A DNA stretch of 37,720 bases from a bacterium (GCA_017649705.1 JAGCGH010000141.1:1-37720), one strand, 5' to 3'; shown: positions 1 to 8,534, counted from the first letter of the stretch. Notes: generated from the sequence alone by a model not told the origin. Numbers and translations: made by a program.

Positions 1-170
1 GAGAAAAATTTCAATCTGCGGACGAATTCGTCCGCAGATTGAAAGAGTACATTGAGTACTACAATAATGATAGAATCTCTCTAGCATTGAACGGAATGAG
101 TCCCGTTCAATATAGATTTAATTCAAAACTAACTTAATTAATTTTTGTCCAAGTTTTGGGGGTCACCTCA
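1..170 (+). mobile_element. right end of an IS3/IS150-type insertion sequence (partial)
   Basis: The window opens inside an insertion sequence. It shows the last codons of an IS3-family transposase, then about 10 AT-rich bases, then a probable right terminal repeat near 146-170. That repeat carries an AAGTTTTGGGGGTCA core and ends in CA, as IS150-type right ends do. The left end lies outside the window, so the target duplication cannot be checked. The following gene starts its own composition just beyond this end. Confidence 0.7.
3..137 (+). CDS. IS3-family transposase OrfB, C-terminal 44 residues (partial)
   Basis: This frame is open from the window edge to a TAA at 135-137. It reads as the end of a DDE integrase-type transposase of the IS150 group. 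The recognisable signature is EYIEYYNNDRI followed by LNGMSPVQYR, the usual last block after the catalytic Glu helix. The catalytic residues themselves are outside the window, so intactness cannot be judged. A 36-bp perfect palindrome lies inside the coding sequence (9-44). Base composition is much more AT-rich than the core genes downstream. Confidence 0.8.
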   Translation, partial: EKFQSADEFVRRLKEYIEYYNNDRISLALNGMSPVQYRFNSKLT

Positions 171-198
171 CGTTTGCCAGGCCTTTTTTCATAATCAA

Positions 199-1530
199 TT
201 ACTTGAAACACTCTTCAAATTTGGACGCTAAATAAAGCGGAATATTGACAAAACCTCCGTCTTTGCAAAGATTGCGCCTGGAGAACCGCACGGCATATTT
301 AGGCTGATTCACCGAAACATACGATTTGAAAGATGGGCTCAGCTTATCGGTTCCCGCTTTAACTTCAATTGGAGCGATATCAGACCCGAGCTGAAGAACA
401 AAATCTATTTCCTTGTTCGATCTTTCGGAATAATAGTACGCTTTCCCTTCTCCGTGACCGAACAACTGCTGCAACACGTAATTTTCCACCAAAGGCCCTT
501 TGAAATCAAAGCTGGCATTTGTCGCCAATTGCGACTGCGGAATGCCCGCCGCCTCGCGCAGCAAACCGACATCCAGGTGATAGATTTTAAAAGCGGAACG
601 TTCCTCGTAAGCGGCAAGCGGGAACCGCATTGCCGTAAGATTGTTGACGCGCCTGATCATGCGAGCGGAAACAAGCCATTCGATAGCGTTTTCATATTCC
701 CTGGCGCGTGCGCCGTTACGCAGCGCTCCGTAAACAAATTTCTCATTAGCCTTGGCCAGCTGGGGAACGACAGACCGCAATACGGCCAGAATTTTAGCGG
801 CGTCCACTTCCCCGTTGTACTTTACGACATCGTCCTCGTAAAGAGCTATAAGATCTCTCTGTTGTTTGCGCGCAACCTGAGGATCGTGATTTTCCAAATA
901 TTCCGACACCACTTCTGGCATTCCGCCCGTGAACAAATATAGATCATAAACGTCCAGCAGTTTCTTATGGAATATCTCCGGGATCTCTTCTCGACCGGAT
1001 ATTCCCATATAAAAAGAGCAAAGCCTTTCATCGTATTCGCGAAGAAATTCCGCAAAGTTCATGGGCTCCATATCCAGCAGTTCAACTTTCCCGACCGGAT
1101 ACGATCTTGCGGGCGCTTCGCTCTTGCTTTTTTCGCCACGCCTCCCGGAGAGCCTCACACCAAGCAGGCTTCCGGCCGCCATAACGGCCAGTTCCGGACA
1201 ATTTTCCTGAAAATATTTCAGAGAATTCAAGGCGTTCGGACATTCCTGTATCTCATCGAAGATCACCAGATCATTTTTCGTGTCGATCTTGGAATCGCTC
1301 AAAGCAGACAATTTGAGCATGAGGTCTTTGGGATCTATGTTGTCGTTAAACAGCGAAGCCAAACTTTTCTGGGCATCAAAACTGAAGTAATGGGTTCTGG
1401 CAAAATTATGCTTGCCGAATTCCTGCATAAGCCAGGTCTTGCCGACCTGACGCGCCCCCATCATCACTAGGGGTTTGCGCCTCTTGGAACTCTTCCAATT
1501 TTTTAGCTTGCTTTCGATCTCTCTTTTCAT
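199..1530 (-). CDS. AAA_14 / DUF4143 family ATPase
   Basis: A 443-residue protein of the widespread AAA+ ATPase family with a C-terminal DUF4143 domain, whose cellular role is unknown. Walker A is GARQVGKT (about residues 25-32) and Walker B is LVIFDEIQ. The C-terminal part has a PD-(D/E)xK-like pattern, EIDFVLQ followed by PIEVKAG, seen in this family. I chose the ATG at 1530 because AAAGGAGAT lies 7 bases upstream of it; a TTG at 1557 would add 9 residues. The gene stands alone between an IS end and the trxB-like gene. Four direct repeats sit in its promoter region, so regulated expression is likely. Such genes are often variable in copy number and mobile-element associated. Confidence 0.85.
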   Translation of the reverse strand: MKREIESKLKNWKSSKRRKPLVMMGARQVGKTWLMQEFGKHNFARTHYFSFDAQKSLASLFNDNIDPKDLMLKLSALSDSKIDTKNDLVIFDEIQECPNALNSLKYFQENCPELAVMAAGSLLGVRLSGRRGEKSKSEAPARSYPVGKVELLDMEPMNFAEFLREYDERLCSFYMGISGREEIPEIFHKKLLDVYDLYLFTGGMPEVVSEYLENHDPQVARKQQRDLIALYEDDVVKYNGEVDAAKILAVLRSVVPQLAKANEKFVYGALRNGARAREYENAIEWLVSARMIRRVNNLTAMRFPLAAYEERSAFKIYHLDVGLLREAAGIPQSQLATNASFDFKGPLVENYVLQQLFGHGEGKAYYYSERSNKEIDFVLQLGSDIAPIEVKAGTDKLSPSFKSYVSVNQPKYAVRFSRRNLCKDGGFVNIPLYLASKFEECFK

Positions 1531-1560
1531 GATTTTTATCTCCTTTGCCCAAGCCAACTT

Positions 1561-1668
1561 TCACATTTTTGCAAGTTTTTGAGAGTGTTTTCGCACATTT
1601 TTGTCAGTTTTCTAGGCATATTATTGCACATTTTTGCTTAAAATTCAAGACCAACCTGCACATTTCTG
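1561..1668. repeat. four phased direct repeats (core CACATTTTTG) upstream of the AAA ATPase gene
   Basis: The core CACATTTTTG (last copy CACATTTCTG) begins at 1562, 1594, 1627 and 1659, giving steps of 32, 33 and 32 bases, about three helical turns. Each core is followed by a looser T-rich tail. The steps are not all multiples of three, so this is not coding repetition. The third copy falls within the spacer of the best promoter candidate for the ATPase gene, so the repeats look like cooperative operator sites. Confidence 0.7.
1620..1648 (-). promoter_or_regulatory. candidate promoter of the AAA ATPase gene
   Basis: On the minus strand TTGAAT (1643-1648), a 17-base spacer and AATAAT (1620-1625) form a moderate sigma70-type promoter. 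The third phased repeat occupies the spacer, a typical repressor position. The match is moderate and the assignment is inferred. Confidence 0.4.
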
Positions 1669-1758
1669 TCTAATTTTGGCTTTGCTTTTAAACCGCTCGA
1701 ATTCGATCGTTTTAAAAACAGACTGAACTAATGCGTATAAATCGCGATAAGGAAATTC

Positions 1759-2661
1759 TTATTTCAGGGAGCGGAGGTATTTTCTCGCGGAGAGGAAGGC
1801 CTGCATGCCGGAATCGGCGGCGAAGACGATCTGTCTTATAGCGCCTTTAGTTACGTCGCCGGCGGCAAAAAGGCCGGGCACGGGAGTGGAGGCGTCCGAG
1901 TTCGTAATGACCGCGCCTTTTTCGTCCAGGACGGGCAGGTTTTTGAGAGGAGCCGTTTCGGGATCATGCCCCACGGCGGTGAAGAGGCCCTGGACAGGAA
2001 TTGTTTCTTTTGTTTTTGTTGTCTCGTCCGTGAGCTCGATGGCTTCCAGCCTTTTTTCGCCCTGGAGGGCCGAAATAGCGGCGTTCGTCTTCGGGACGAT
2101 ATTGGATAAGGCCGCGAGCTCTTTGGGGACTTCCTGGTCCTTTGTGACGTAATAGACGGTTTGGCAAATGTTGGCCAGATAGATCGCCTCGGAGAGCGCT
2201 GTCTTGTCCCCCGCCGCCACGGCTACGTCTTTGCCTTTGAAGAAGTGCCCGTCGCAGGTGGCGCAGACGGAGACGCCCTTGCCGAAGTATTTCGGTTCTT
2301 CAGCGAGGCGGAGGCGCCGGGCCAACGCTCCCGCGGCGTAGATGACGGCCTTGGCTGCGTAGGTGTTTAGCGTTCCCTTCAGGGTGAAGGTGCCGTCTTC
2401 GTTCTTCGTTATTTCCTCTATGGAATCGCTTTCGATCTGCGTGCCGAGATTTTTGGCTTGGTTCTCAAAATTCGCCACCAGCTCGGCCCCCGCGATGGGA
2501 GCGGGAAAGCCGGGATAGTTGGCCACGGCGGGCGCGGTGGCGGCAGCCGAGCCTGTGAAGCCGGAAATAACCAGCAGGTCCGTTCCGGAAGTGGCGGCGT
2601 AGATGGCCGCGGTCAGGCCGGCGGGGCCGGCGCCCACTATGATGAGATCTTTTTCGATCAT
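1759..2661 (-). CDS. thioredoxin reductase-like flavoprotein without a recognisable NADPH site
   Basis: A 300-residue FAD-dependent disulfide reductase of the TrxB family. The N-terminal FAD motif is GAGPAGLTAA (about residues 10-19), the redox pair is CATC (133-136), and the C-terminal FAD motif is GLFAAGDV. The region where TrxB binds NADPH reads AAGDKTALSEA (about 149-159) in place of GGGxSAxEEA, and YYVTKD (170-175) in place of the HRR motif that holds the 2'-phosphate. Length is normal for the family. A ferredoxin-linked (FFTR-like) or other electron donor is therefore possible. The start overlaps the end of nrnA by ATGA, so translation is probably coupled; this is the last gene of the nusA operon. 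Confidence 0.85.
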   Translation of the reverse strand: MIEKDLIIVGAGPAGLTAAIYAATSGTDLLVISGFTGSAAATAPAVANYPGFPAPIAGAELVANFENQAKNLGTQIESDSIEEITKNEDGTFTLKGTLNTYAAKAVIYAAGALARRLRLAEEPKYFGKGVSVCATCDGHFFKGKDVAVAAGDKTALSEAIYLANICQTVYYVTKDQEVPKELAALSNIVPKTNAAISALQGEKRLEAIELTDETTKTKETIPVQGLFTAVGHDPETAPLKNLPVLDEKGAVITNSDASTPVPGLFAAGDVTKGAIRQIVFAADSGMQAFLSARKYLRSLK

Positions 2662-3599
2662 ATCTTTTCGGAAATGACTTTTAAGAGAGCGGCCTTCGCT
2701 TCCTCTATGGTGGCTTGCATCCTGATGCCGGCGGCGGCCTTGTGTCCCCCGCCGCCCAGTTCCACTGCCACAGCCCTGGCGTCGAAACCGCCTTTGGATC
2801 TCAGGTTGATCCTGACGCCCGTGTCGGTCTCAATGATCATGACGGCAAGCTCTGTCGTTATGAGGTTGCGGGCGTAGTTGACGAAAAGCTCGGTGTCGAT
2901 GTGCCGGCCGCCGGTCCATTCCTTTTTCAACGTGAGGATGGCTATTGTGTCGTTGTAGTAGAGTTCAAGGCTGGCGAGGGATTTGGAAAGCGCCGCAAGA
3001 TCGTTTGGGGTAAGGGAACCGTAAACGTAGGCGGCGATCTTTCCGGGATCGGCGCCGAGTCTCACGAGTTCCGTAGCGACCTGAAAGGCTTCCTCCGTGG
3101 TGTTCTGGTTTGTGAAGGAATTGGTGTCCGTCACTATGCCGGTATACAGGGCGTCGGCTATCTTATTGTCTATTTCGATCCCGAGTTCCCGGATGACGCG
3201 GTAGACGAGGATGGCGCAGGCGGCGCACTTCTCGTCATAGAAAGAATTGCCGTATTCCTCGTGATCGCCGAGGTGATGATCTATGCAGAGCGTGGGGGCT
3301 TCGGGAAGCTCCGCGGGAGCGAAGTCCTGGCGGGCGGTCCGCGCGGTGTCGAGAACTATTATGAGATCAGCCTTTGGGGGGATCTTTGTTTCGGGCGTGA
3401 GAAGGTCCGCAAGATAGCGGTGCTTGGCGGGAAGGGGCTTTTTTATGACGGCCAGGGCGTTTTTGCCGTCGGATTTGAGGGCTTTTGCGAGAGCGTAAAG
3501 AGATCCGAGGCAGTCGCCGTCGGGATCGGTGTGGCCGACTAAGAGAACGTCATTGGCTCCCGCGAGTATCCGGGAGGCTTCCTCCACACCAATCTTCAT
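2658..3599 (-). CDS. nrnA: DHH/DHHA1 phosphoesterase, NrnA-like (nanoRNase / pAp phosphatase)
   Basis: A 313-residue cytoplasmic enzyme of the NrnA family, which degrades 2-5-mer RNA and dephosphorylates 3'-phosphoadenosine 5'-phosphate. Visible motifs are GHTDPDGD (residues 22-29), the metal-binding VLDTA, the DHH triad (107-109) and the DHHA1 signature GGGGHKAAAG close to the C-terminus. Length and order are standard. It starts directly after rbfA (one base between stop and start) and its stop overlaps the trxB-like start, so it belongs to the nusA-infB operon, as in many bacteria where nrnA follows rbfA. Confidence 0.9.
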   Translation of the reverse strand: MKIGVEEASRILAGANDVLLVGHTDPDGDCLGSLYALAKALKSDGKNALAVIKKPLPAKHRYLADLLTPETKIPPKADLIIVLDTARTARQDFAPAELPEAPTLCIDHHLGDHEEYGNSFYDEKCAACAILVYRVIRELGIEIDNKIADALYTGIVTDTNSFTNQNTTEEAFQVATELVRLGADPGKIAAYVYGSLTPNDLAALSKSLASLELYYNDTIAILTLKKEWTGGRHIDTELFVNYARNLITTELAVMIIETDTGVRINLRSKGGFDARAVAVELGGGGHKAAAGIRMQATIEEAKAALLKVISEKI

Positions 3600-3600
3600 C

Positions 3601-3969
3601 TTATTCCTCCTCTTCCGGGGGCGGCGGGATGGGACCGTTCTTCTCGATGAGGGCGTCGACTTTGAGAGCTTCCTTCAGGTCTTCGTCAATGGCGAACTCC
3701 AGATTGGGAACGATCCTCAGATCGACTTTATGTCCCAGGATGAAACGGATCCTGGGCGTGTCCTCTTTCAGTTTGGACAGCGCTTCTTTTTCTTTGCTCT
3801 CGTCTCCCAGCACCGTGAGGTAGATCTTGCAGAACCTCAAGTCCCTGCTGGTCTCGGCGCGGGAGATGGTCATCCAGGGCGCCTTGCGGTCGCGGTAGCG
3901 GTCCTGGATGATCTCCGACATGGCTCTTTTGAGGAGCTCGTTTATCTTCAGCGTTCTAGCGACAGCCAT
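3601..3969 (-). CDS. rbfA: ribosome-binding factor A
   Basis: A 122-residue single-KH-domain protein that helps mature the 5' end of 16S rRNA and the 30S subunit. It shows the family start pattern (RTLKINELLKRAMSEII) and the RDLRFCKIYLTVLGD block, then RIRFILGHKVDLRIVPNLEF with the KH-like turn. The tail is acidic and proline-rich (PPPPEEEE). It lies one base downstream of infB and one base upstream of nrnA, inside the nusA operon. Assignment is secure on motif, length and neighbourhood. Confidence 0.93.
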   Translation of the reverse strand: MAVARTLKINELLKRAMSEIIQDRYRDRKAPWMTISRAETSRDLRFCKIYLTVLGDESKEKEALSKLKEDTPRIRFILGHKVDLRIVPNLEFAIDEDLKEALKVDALIEKNGPIPPPPEEEE

Positions 3970-3970
3970 A

Positions 3971-6900
3971 TCATTCCGCCAGGCCGTCCTGGACCATCTT
4001 GTATGCGTGAAGCTTGTCGCCCTCGGCGAAACCGTCGAAGCCGCTCAGCGAGATGCCGCAGTCATAGCCGGAACGCACTTCCTTGACGTCGTCTTTGAGG
4101 TGCTTCAGAGATTGGATATCGCCATCGAAAAGCATCTCTTTGCCTCTCATCACTCTCACCTTGTCCGCGCGGTGCACTTCACCGCTGATAACGTGGGAGC
4201 CGGCAACCACAGAGCCGTTGATAGTGAAGAGCTGCCTGACTTCCGCGACGCCGGTCTCTTCCTCGTGGAAGGTGGGCTCCAGAAGGCCCAGGAGAGCTTT
4301 CTGGATCTGTTCCGTTGCGTGGTAGATGACGTCGTAGCGCCTTATCTCGACGCCCTTGGCCTTGGCCAAGGATCGGGTGGCTTCCGACACGGAAGTCTTG
4401 AAGGAGATTATGATGCCTTTGCTGGCGTAAGCCAAATTGACGTCGTTTTCAGTGACGTCGCCCACGGCGTTGTGAAGGATCTTGACTTTCACATCGTTGG
4501 TTGAAAGCTTTTCAAGAGCCGATTTCACAGCTTCCGTGGTGCCCTTGGTGTCGCCTTTGACGATAAGCGGAAGCTCCTTTGTGGAGGAATCGACGTTCTG
4601 CATCGTAGTGAAGAAATTCTCCAGGGTCGCGCCGGCTTTTGTATCAATGTTCTTGATACGCTCCTCTTCCTTGCGCTTGTCAGTAAGCTCTTTGGCCAGT
4701 TTCTCGCTGGCGGCCACCTTGAACTTGGCGCCGGGCTGGGGAACTTCGGTGAAGCCCAGGATCTGAACAGGCTGGCTGGGACCGGCTTCCTTTATGCTTT
4801 CGCCCCTGTAGTTCATCATGGCGCGGGCCTTGCAGTAGCAGGTCTCGCAAACGATGGGATCGCCGACTTTCAGTTTGCCTTTCTGGACCAGGAGCGTTAC
4901 GCTGGTGCCGCGGCCCGGATTCAGTTCGGATTCCAAAACCACGCCTTCCGCGGGTCCTTCGTTCCTGGCGGTGATTGACATCATGGAAGCCTGGAGGCTG
5001 ATGTCTTCGAGCAGTTTGTCGAGGCCTTCCTTGGTGTGGGCGGAAACTCTGACGCACAATACATCGCCGCCCCAATCCTCCACGAGGATGTCGTTTTCGG
5101 AAAGCTGCCTGATGACTCTGTCGGGATTGGCGCCGGGCAGGTCCATTTTGTTGATGGCCACTATTATTGCGACGTTGGCTGCCTTGGCGTGGTTGATGGC
5201 TTCCAGCGTCTGGGGCATGATGCCGTCGTCAGCGGCCACCACAAGGATGGCGATATCCGTGGCTTTGGCGCCGCGGGCGCGCATGGTGGTGAAAGCCTCA
5301 TGCCCCGGAGTGTCGATGATGGTTATGTGTCCTTCTTTGGTGTCCACTTCATAAGCGCCGATGTGCTGGGTAATGCCGCCGGATTCGCCCTGGGCGACTT
5401 TGCTCTGCCTGATGGCGTCGATAAGGGAGGTTTTGCCGTGGTCAACGTGTCCCATGAAGACCACCACAGGCGCTCTGGGAACTTCTTCCGCGGTGAGTTC
5501 TTCCTCGAAGCCTTCCTCGCTGAAGGTCTCGGCCTCGAGGTCTTCCTCTTTGCTCTTGACCTGAACTTTGATGTTCAGAGCCTCCGAGGCTATCTCGACG
5601 CTGGCTTGGTCTAACATGCTGTTGATGGTGACCATCTCGCCCATTTGCATAAAGACCTTTATGATCTCGCCGACCTTGACGCCGATCTCCTGGGAGAAAT
5701 CCCTGATGGTGATGGGCACGGAAACTTTGATGTCGCCTTTTACAATGTCGGCCTTGGTGGGCTGGGCTTGGGTCTGCTGCTTTTTGCTCTTGCTGCGGCG
5801 GATCCTGTATTCGCCTTCTTCTCCCGCCCTTTCGTCGGCGTTCTGCCTGCGCAGGGAAGCCTGGGAGGAGATGCGGGGCCTGTTCATCTTCTCTTCTATC
5901 GAAGCGCGGTCCCTGTCTTTATCTTTCTCCTTGCCCTTATCCTTTTTGCCGCGGCGGCTGTCGCCTTTGCGGTTGACGTCGCCCATTGGCTCGGCGGGTT
6001 CCTTGGAGGCGTCTTTTCCGGCCGCCTTGCGGTCGCCGGGACGGCTCTCGCTCTTCTGGGAAGATTTCTTCTTGCTCAGTTCAGGGGGACGCCAGCCTTT
6101 CAGGCGGTCGAGAGGAACCGTTTCGGTGGCCCTGGGAAGATTGTTTTGCTGCTGGGCCACGTAGGATTCCACTGACATCGTGGAGACAGGCTTCACGACG
6201 TCGGATATTTTCTTTTCTTCCGGCTGGGCCGGCTGAATTGTTTCTTCGGCAGGTTTCTTGTCTTCCGGAGGCTCGGGGGCGGGCTGAGCCGTTTCCGGCG
6301 GCGCGCTTACTTTATCGCCGCCCTTCGTTTCTTCCGCGGGCTTTTCGGCCTCGGGCTTTTCCTGCGAAGGCGGGGTGGCGGCTTCAGGTTTCTTGTCCTC
6401 GGGGATCTCCTGGACTTGGGGCTTTTCTTCCTCGGCCGTTTTGGGAGCGGGCGGGGTTTCAGGAACGGCCAATTTCTCCTCAGGAGGCTCTTCCTTGGGG
6501 CCTTCCTGAGGCTGGGGGGTCGGGCGGCTGAAGGTCACCTTTTTGACTTTGACGACCTTGACCCTGGAGTCGGAGACGTTGTCCAGGTTTTTCTTCCTGG
6601 CGTCTTTCTCGGCGTCTTCTTCCTCGGAAACGTTTTTCTGACGCTCTTCCTCTTCCCGGCGCTTTTTTTCCTCCGCCGCCTTGGCCTGCTCTTCTTTTTT
6701 GCGGGTCTTGGGGGAAATGGGCTGCGTTTTGGCCGCGGCCGCTTCTTCTTTCTCCTTGGCGGCGGAAGAGCTCTTGGCTTTTGTCGTCTTCTTTTCCGCC
6801 GCGGCCGCTTTTGTCTTGTCCGCGGTCTTCTTTTCAGTTGCAGTTTCTTCCTGCGCTTTGGCGGTTTTGGAAGCCGTCTTGGCCTTGGGGGCGGCTGTCT

Positions 6901-7219
6901 TTTTCACCGCGGCCGGCTTCTTCACATCTTCCGCCTCGGCGGCCGGCGCTCCAGCCTTCTTGGAAGAAGCCTTGGCCAGGTTCTGCTTGTTCTTCTCCTG
7001 ATTCTTTTTTCTGGTCAACATTTTTTCGGCCAGATCATTCCTCAGTTTAATAGCGAACTTGGCGTTAAGCTTGCCGTCCGAACCAAGCGCTTCCTTCCCG
7101 TATTCTTTCAGAAGATCCCTGATATTCTTTCGCAGGGCGCTTCTGTCGTTCTCGTTGTTCCGGCACTTGTACTCGTCTTCGTAATATTCGTATAATTCGT
7201 TCAAATTGTTCGAATTCAT
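3971..7219 (-). CDS. infB: translation initiation factor IF-2
   Basis: A 1082-residue IF-2, the GTPase that brings fMet-tRNA to the 30S subunit. About 480 N-terminal residues are Lys/Glu/Ala/Pro-rich low complexity, following a helical start. A conserved IF2_N-like segment lies near 495-550. The G domain has G1 GHVDHGKT (590-597), G3 DTPGHEAF, G4 NKMD and G5 SAHTKEG, followed by the beta-barrel and C-terminal tRNA-binding domains, ending near SGYDCGISL. The protein is longer than the Escherichia coli form because of the linker. It lies 74 bases after nusA with no clear terminator between them. An AAGG-type ribosome binding site supports the ATG at 7219. Confidence 0.97.
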   Translation of the reverse strand: MNSNNLNELYEYYEDEYKCRNNENDRSALRKNIRDLLKEYGKEALGSDGKLNAKFAIKLRNDLAEKMLTRKKNQEKNKQNLAKASSKKAGAPAAEAEDVKKPAAVKKTAAPKAKTASKTAKAQEETATEKKTADKTKAAAAEKKTTKAKSSSAAKEKEEAAAAKTQPISPKTRKKEEQAKAAEEKKRREEEERQKNVSEEEDAEKDARKKNLDNVSDSRVKVVKVKKVTFSRPTPQPQEGPKEEPPEEKLAVPETPPAPKTAEEEKPQVQEIPEDKKPEAATPPSQEKPEAEKPAEETKGGDKVSAPPETAQPAPEPPEDKKPAEETIQPAQPEEKKISDVVKPVSTMSVESYVAQQQNNLPRATETVPLDRLKGWRPPELSKKKSSQKSESRPGDRKAAGKDASKEPAEPMGDVNRKGDSRRGKKDKGKEKDKDRDRASIEEKMNRPRISSQASLRRQNADERAGEEGEYRIRRSKSKKQQTQAQPTKADIVKGDIKVSVPITIRDFSQEIGVKVGEIIKVFMQMGEMVTINSMLDQASVEIASEALNIKVQVKSKEEDLEAETFSEEGFEEELTAEEVPRAPVVVFMGHVDHGKTSLIDAIRQSKVAQGESGGITQHIGAYEVDTKEGHITIIDTPGHEAFTTMRARGAKATDIAILVVAADDGIMPQTLEAINHAKAANVAIIVAINKMDLPGANPDRVIRQLSENDILVEDWGGDVLCVRVSAHTKEGLDKLLEDISLQASMMSITARNEGPAEGVVLESELNPGRGTSVTLLVQKGKLKVGDPIVCETCYCKARAMMNYRGESIKEAGPSQPVQILGFTEVPQPGAKFKVAASEKLAKELTDKRKEEERIKNIDTKAGATLENFFTTMQNVDSSTKELPLIVKGDTKGTTEAVKSALEKLSTNDVKVKILHNAVGDVTENDVNLAYASKGIIISFKTSVSEATRSLAKAKGVEIRRYDVIYHATEQIQKALLGLLEPTFHEEETGVAEVRQLFTINGSVVAGSHVISGEVHRADKVRVMRGKEMLFDGDIQSLKHLKDDVKEVRSGYDCGISLSGFDGFAEGDKLHAYKMVQDGLAE

Positions 7220-7293
7220 CTTCGATCACCTTCCTTTTGCATGGCAAATTGATCCGCAGTTTTTCCGGGTTTCTTGCTTAGCGGCAAAATGGA

Positions 7294-8469
7294 TCATTCC
7301 TCTTCCTGTTCTCCTGAGGGGGCGGCAGTTCCTTCGGCTTCTTCCTCATCCTCGGCAGCCTGATATTCCAGGGCTTTCGAATGGGGTATGACCGAGAAGG
7401 GGTGGTCGATGAGCTTGGAGATCATGCGGACGTTCTGGCCCTTTATGCCCATCGTGGCGGCGTACTGGTCGTCCGGCACCTCGGCCACGACCATGGAGCT
7501 GTTGTCATCCTCGTCGCCGCAGTAGAACTGCATAAGTTCCGTGGGTTCGAGAGCGTTCTTCACGAAAGTCTCAAGATCGTCGCTGTATCTGACGATATCG
7601 ACTTTCTCATTGTTGATCTCCTGGACGACGGATTTGACCCTGGCGCCCCTGACGCCCACGCAGGCGCCCACGCAGTCCACCTTGGGATCGTGGCTCAGGA
7701 CCGCGATCTTGCTGCGGCTGCCGGCCACCCTGGCCACGGACTTGATCTCGACGATGCCGTCGTAGATCTCGGGGACCTCGATCTCGAAAAGGCGCAGGAT
7801 CATGGCGGGCACGGCCCGGGACAAGATGACCCTGGGGCCCTTGCGGTCGTCTTCTTCCTTCACGTCGCAGACCACGGCTTTTATGCGTTCGCCGACTTTG
7901 AAATGCTCCCTGGGGATCTGCTCCCTGCGGGGCAGGCTGGCTTCCGTGCGATCAAGTTCCACGATATAGGAGCCGTGCTCGATCCTCTGGATCGTTCCGG
8001 GGACCAGATCGCCGATCTTGTCCCTGTACTCGTTCAGGATCATGTTCTTCTTGGCTTCCTTGATCTTCTGGGAAGTGATCTGCCTGATGGTCTGAACGTC
8101 TATGCGTCCGAAAGTCGCGTCGTAATTGTAATTCTGGGTGATCTGGTCGCCCTCCTCGAGTTCGGCGTCGGGATAATAGCGCCTGGCTTCCTGGATGGTC
8201 ATGGGGTTCTCGAGCCTTTCATCTTCGGGGATGCCGGCTTCAAAGCCTTCCTCGTTGCGGAGCCTGTCGATATAATCCTCCGGGCAGACCGTGATGGTGC
8301 TCTCCATAATTATGTTGCCTTCTTCGTCTATCCTGACTTTGATAGGCGGGAGGTCTTCCTTTTTACGGGCGACCGCCTCAATGCTTTTTTCCAGGATCTC
8401 GGTGACGGTTCCGGCGTCCAGTCCGTTTTCCTTTTCAAGGGCCTTGATATGAGCTAAGATCTCCTTCAT
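7294..8469 (-). CDS. nusA: transcription termination/antitermination factor NusA
   Basis: A 391-residue NusA. It has the N-terminal RNA-polymerase-binding domain (MKEILAHI...), an S1 domain (around LVPGTIQRIEHGSYIVEL), and two KH domains with CVGVRGARV and MGIKGQNVRMI. It ends in a short acidic tail (EDEEEAEG), so the C-terminal AR repeats of enterobacterial NusA are absent, as in many other phyla. The ATG at 8469 fits the family start; the frame stays open upstream to 8598, but that stretch includes the leader hairpin and does not look coding. GGAGG lies 13 bases upstream, rather distant. It is the first gene of the operon; rimP, its usual neighbour, is missing here. Confidence 0.95.
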   Translation of the reverse strand: MKEILAHIKALEKENGLDAGTVTEILEKSIEAVARKKEDLPPIKVRIDEEGNIIMESTITVCPEDYIDRLRNEEGFEAGIPEDERLENPMTIQEARRYYPDAELEEGDQITQNYNYDATFGRIDVQTIRQITSQKIKEAKKNMILNEYRDKIGDLVPGTIQRIEHGSYIVELDRTEASLPRREQIPREHFKVGERIKAVVCDVKEEDDRKGPRVILSRAVPAMILRLFEIEVPEIYDGIVEIKSVARVAGSRSKIAVLSHDPKVDCVGACVGVRGARVKSVVQEINNEKVDIVRYSDDLETFVKNALEPTELMQFYCGDEDDNSSMVVAEVPDDQYAATMGIKGQNVRMISKLIDHPFSVIPHSKALEYQAAEDEEEAEGTAAPSGEQEEE

Positions 8470-8507
8470 AGTTTTCCAATTGCCTCCAATTATTGATTTC
8501 AGAAAAC

Positions 8508-8534
8508 AAAAAAAGCGGATGAACCCACCCGCTT
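8508..8534 (-). terminator. intrinsic terminator hairpin in the nusA leader (candidate attenuator)
   Basis: On the minus strand a 9-bp stem (AAGCGG-GTG pairing with CAT-CCGCTT, one G-T pair) closes a GGTT loop and is followed by seven T. It lies between the nusA promoter and the nusA start codon, about 25-50 bases after the predicted transcription start. Immediately before it is a second hairpin, CTTCTTT-AAGC-AAAGAAG (8530-8550 region), which shares its last bases with the terminator stem. The arrangement fits conditional termination. Confidence 0.7.

Noticed and set aside
1561..1668. Possible short CRISPR array
   Set aside because: The repeat core is only about 10 bases, with steps of 32-33 and T-rich semi-conserved intervals instead of unique spacers. 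There are four units and no cas gene nearby. Phased operators fit better.
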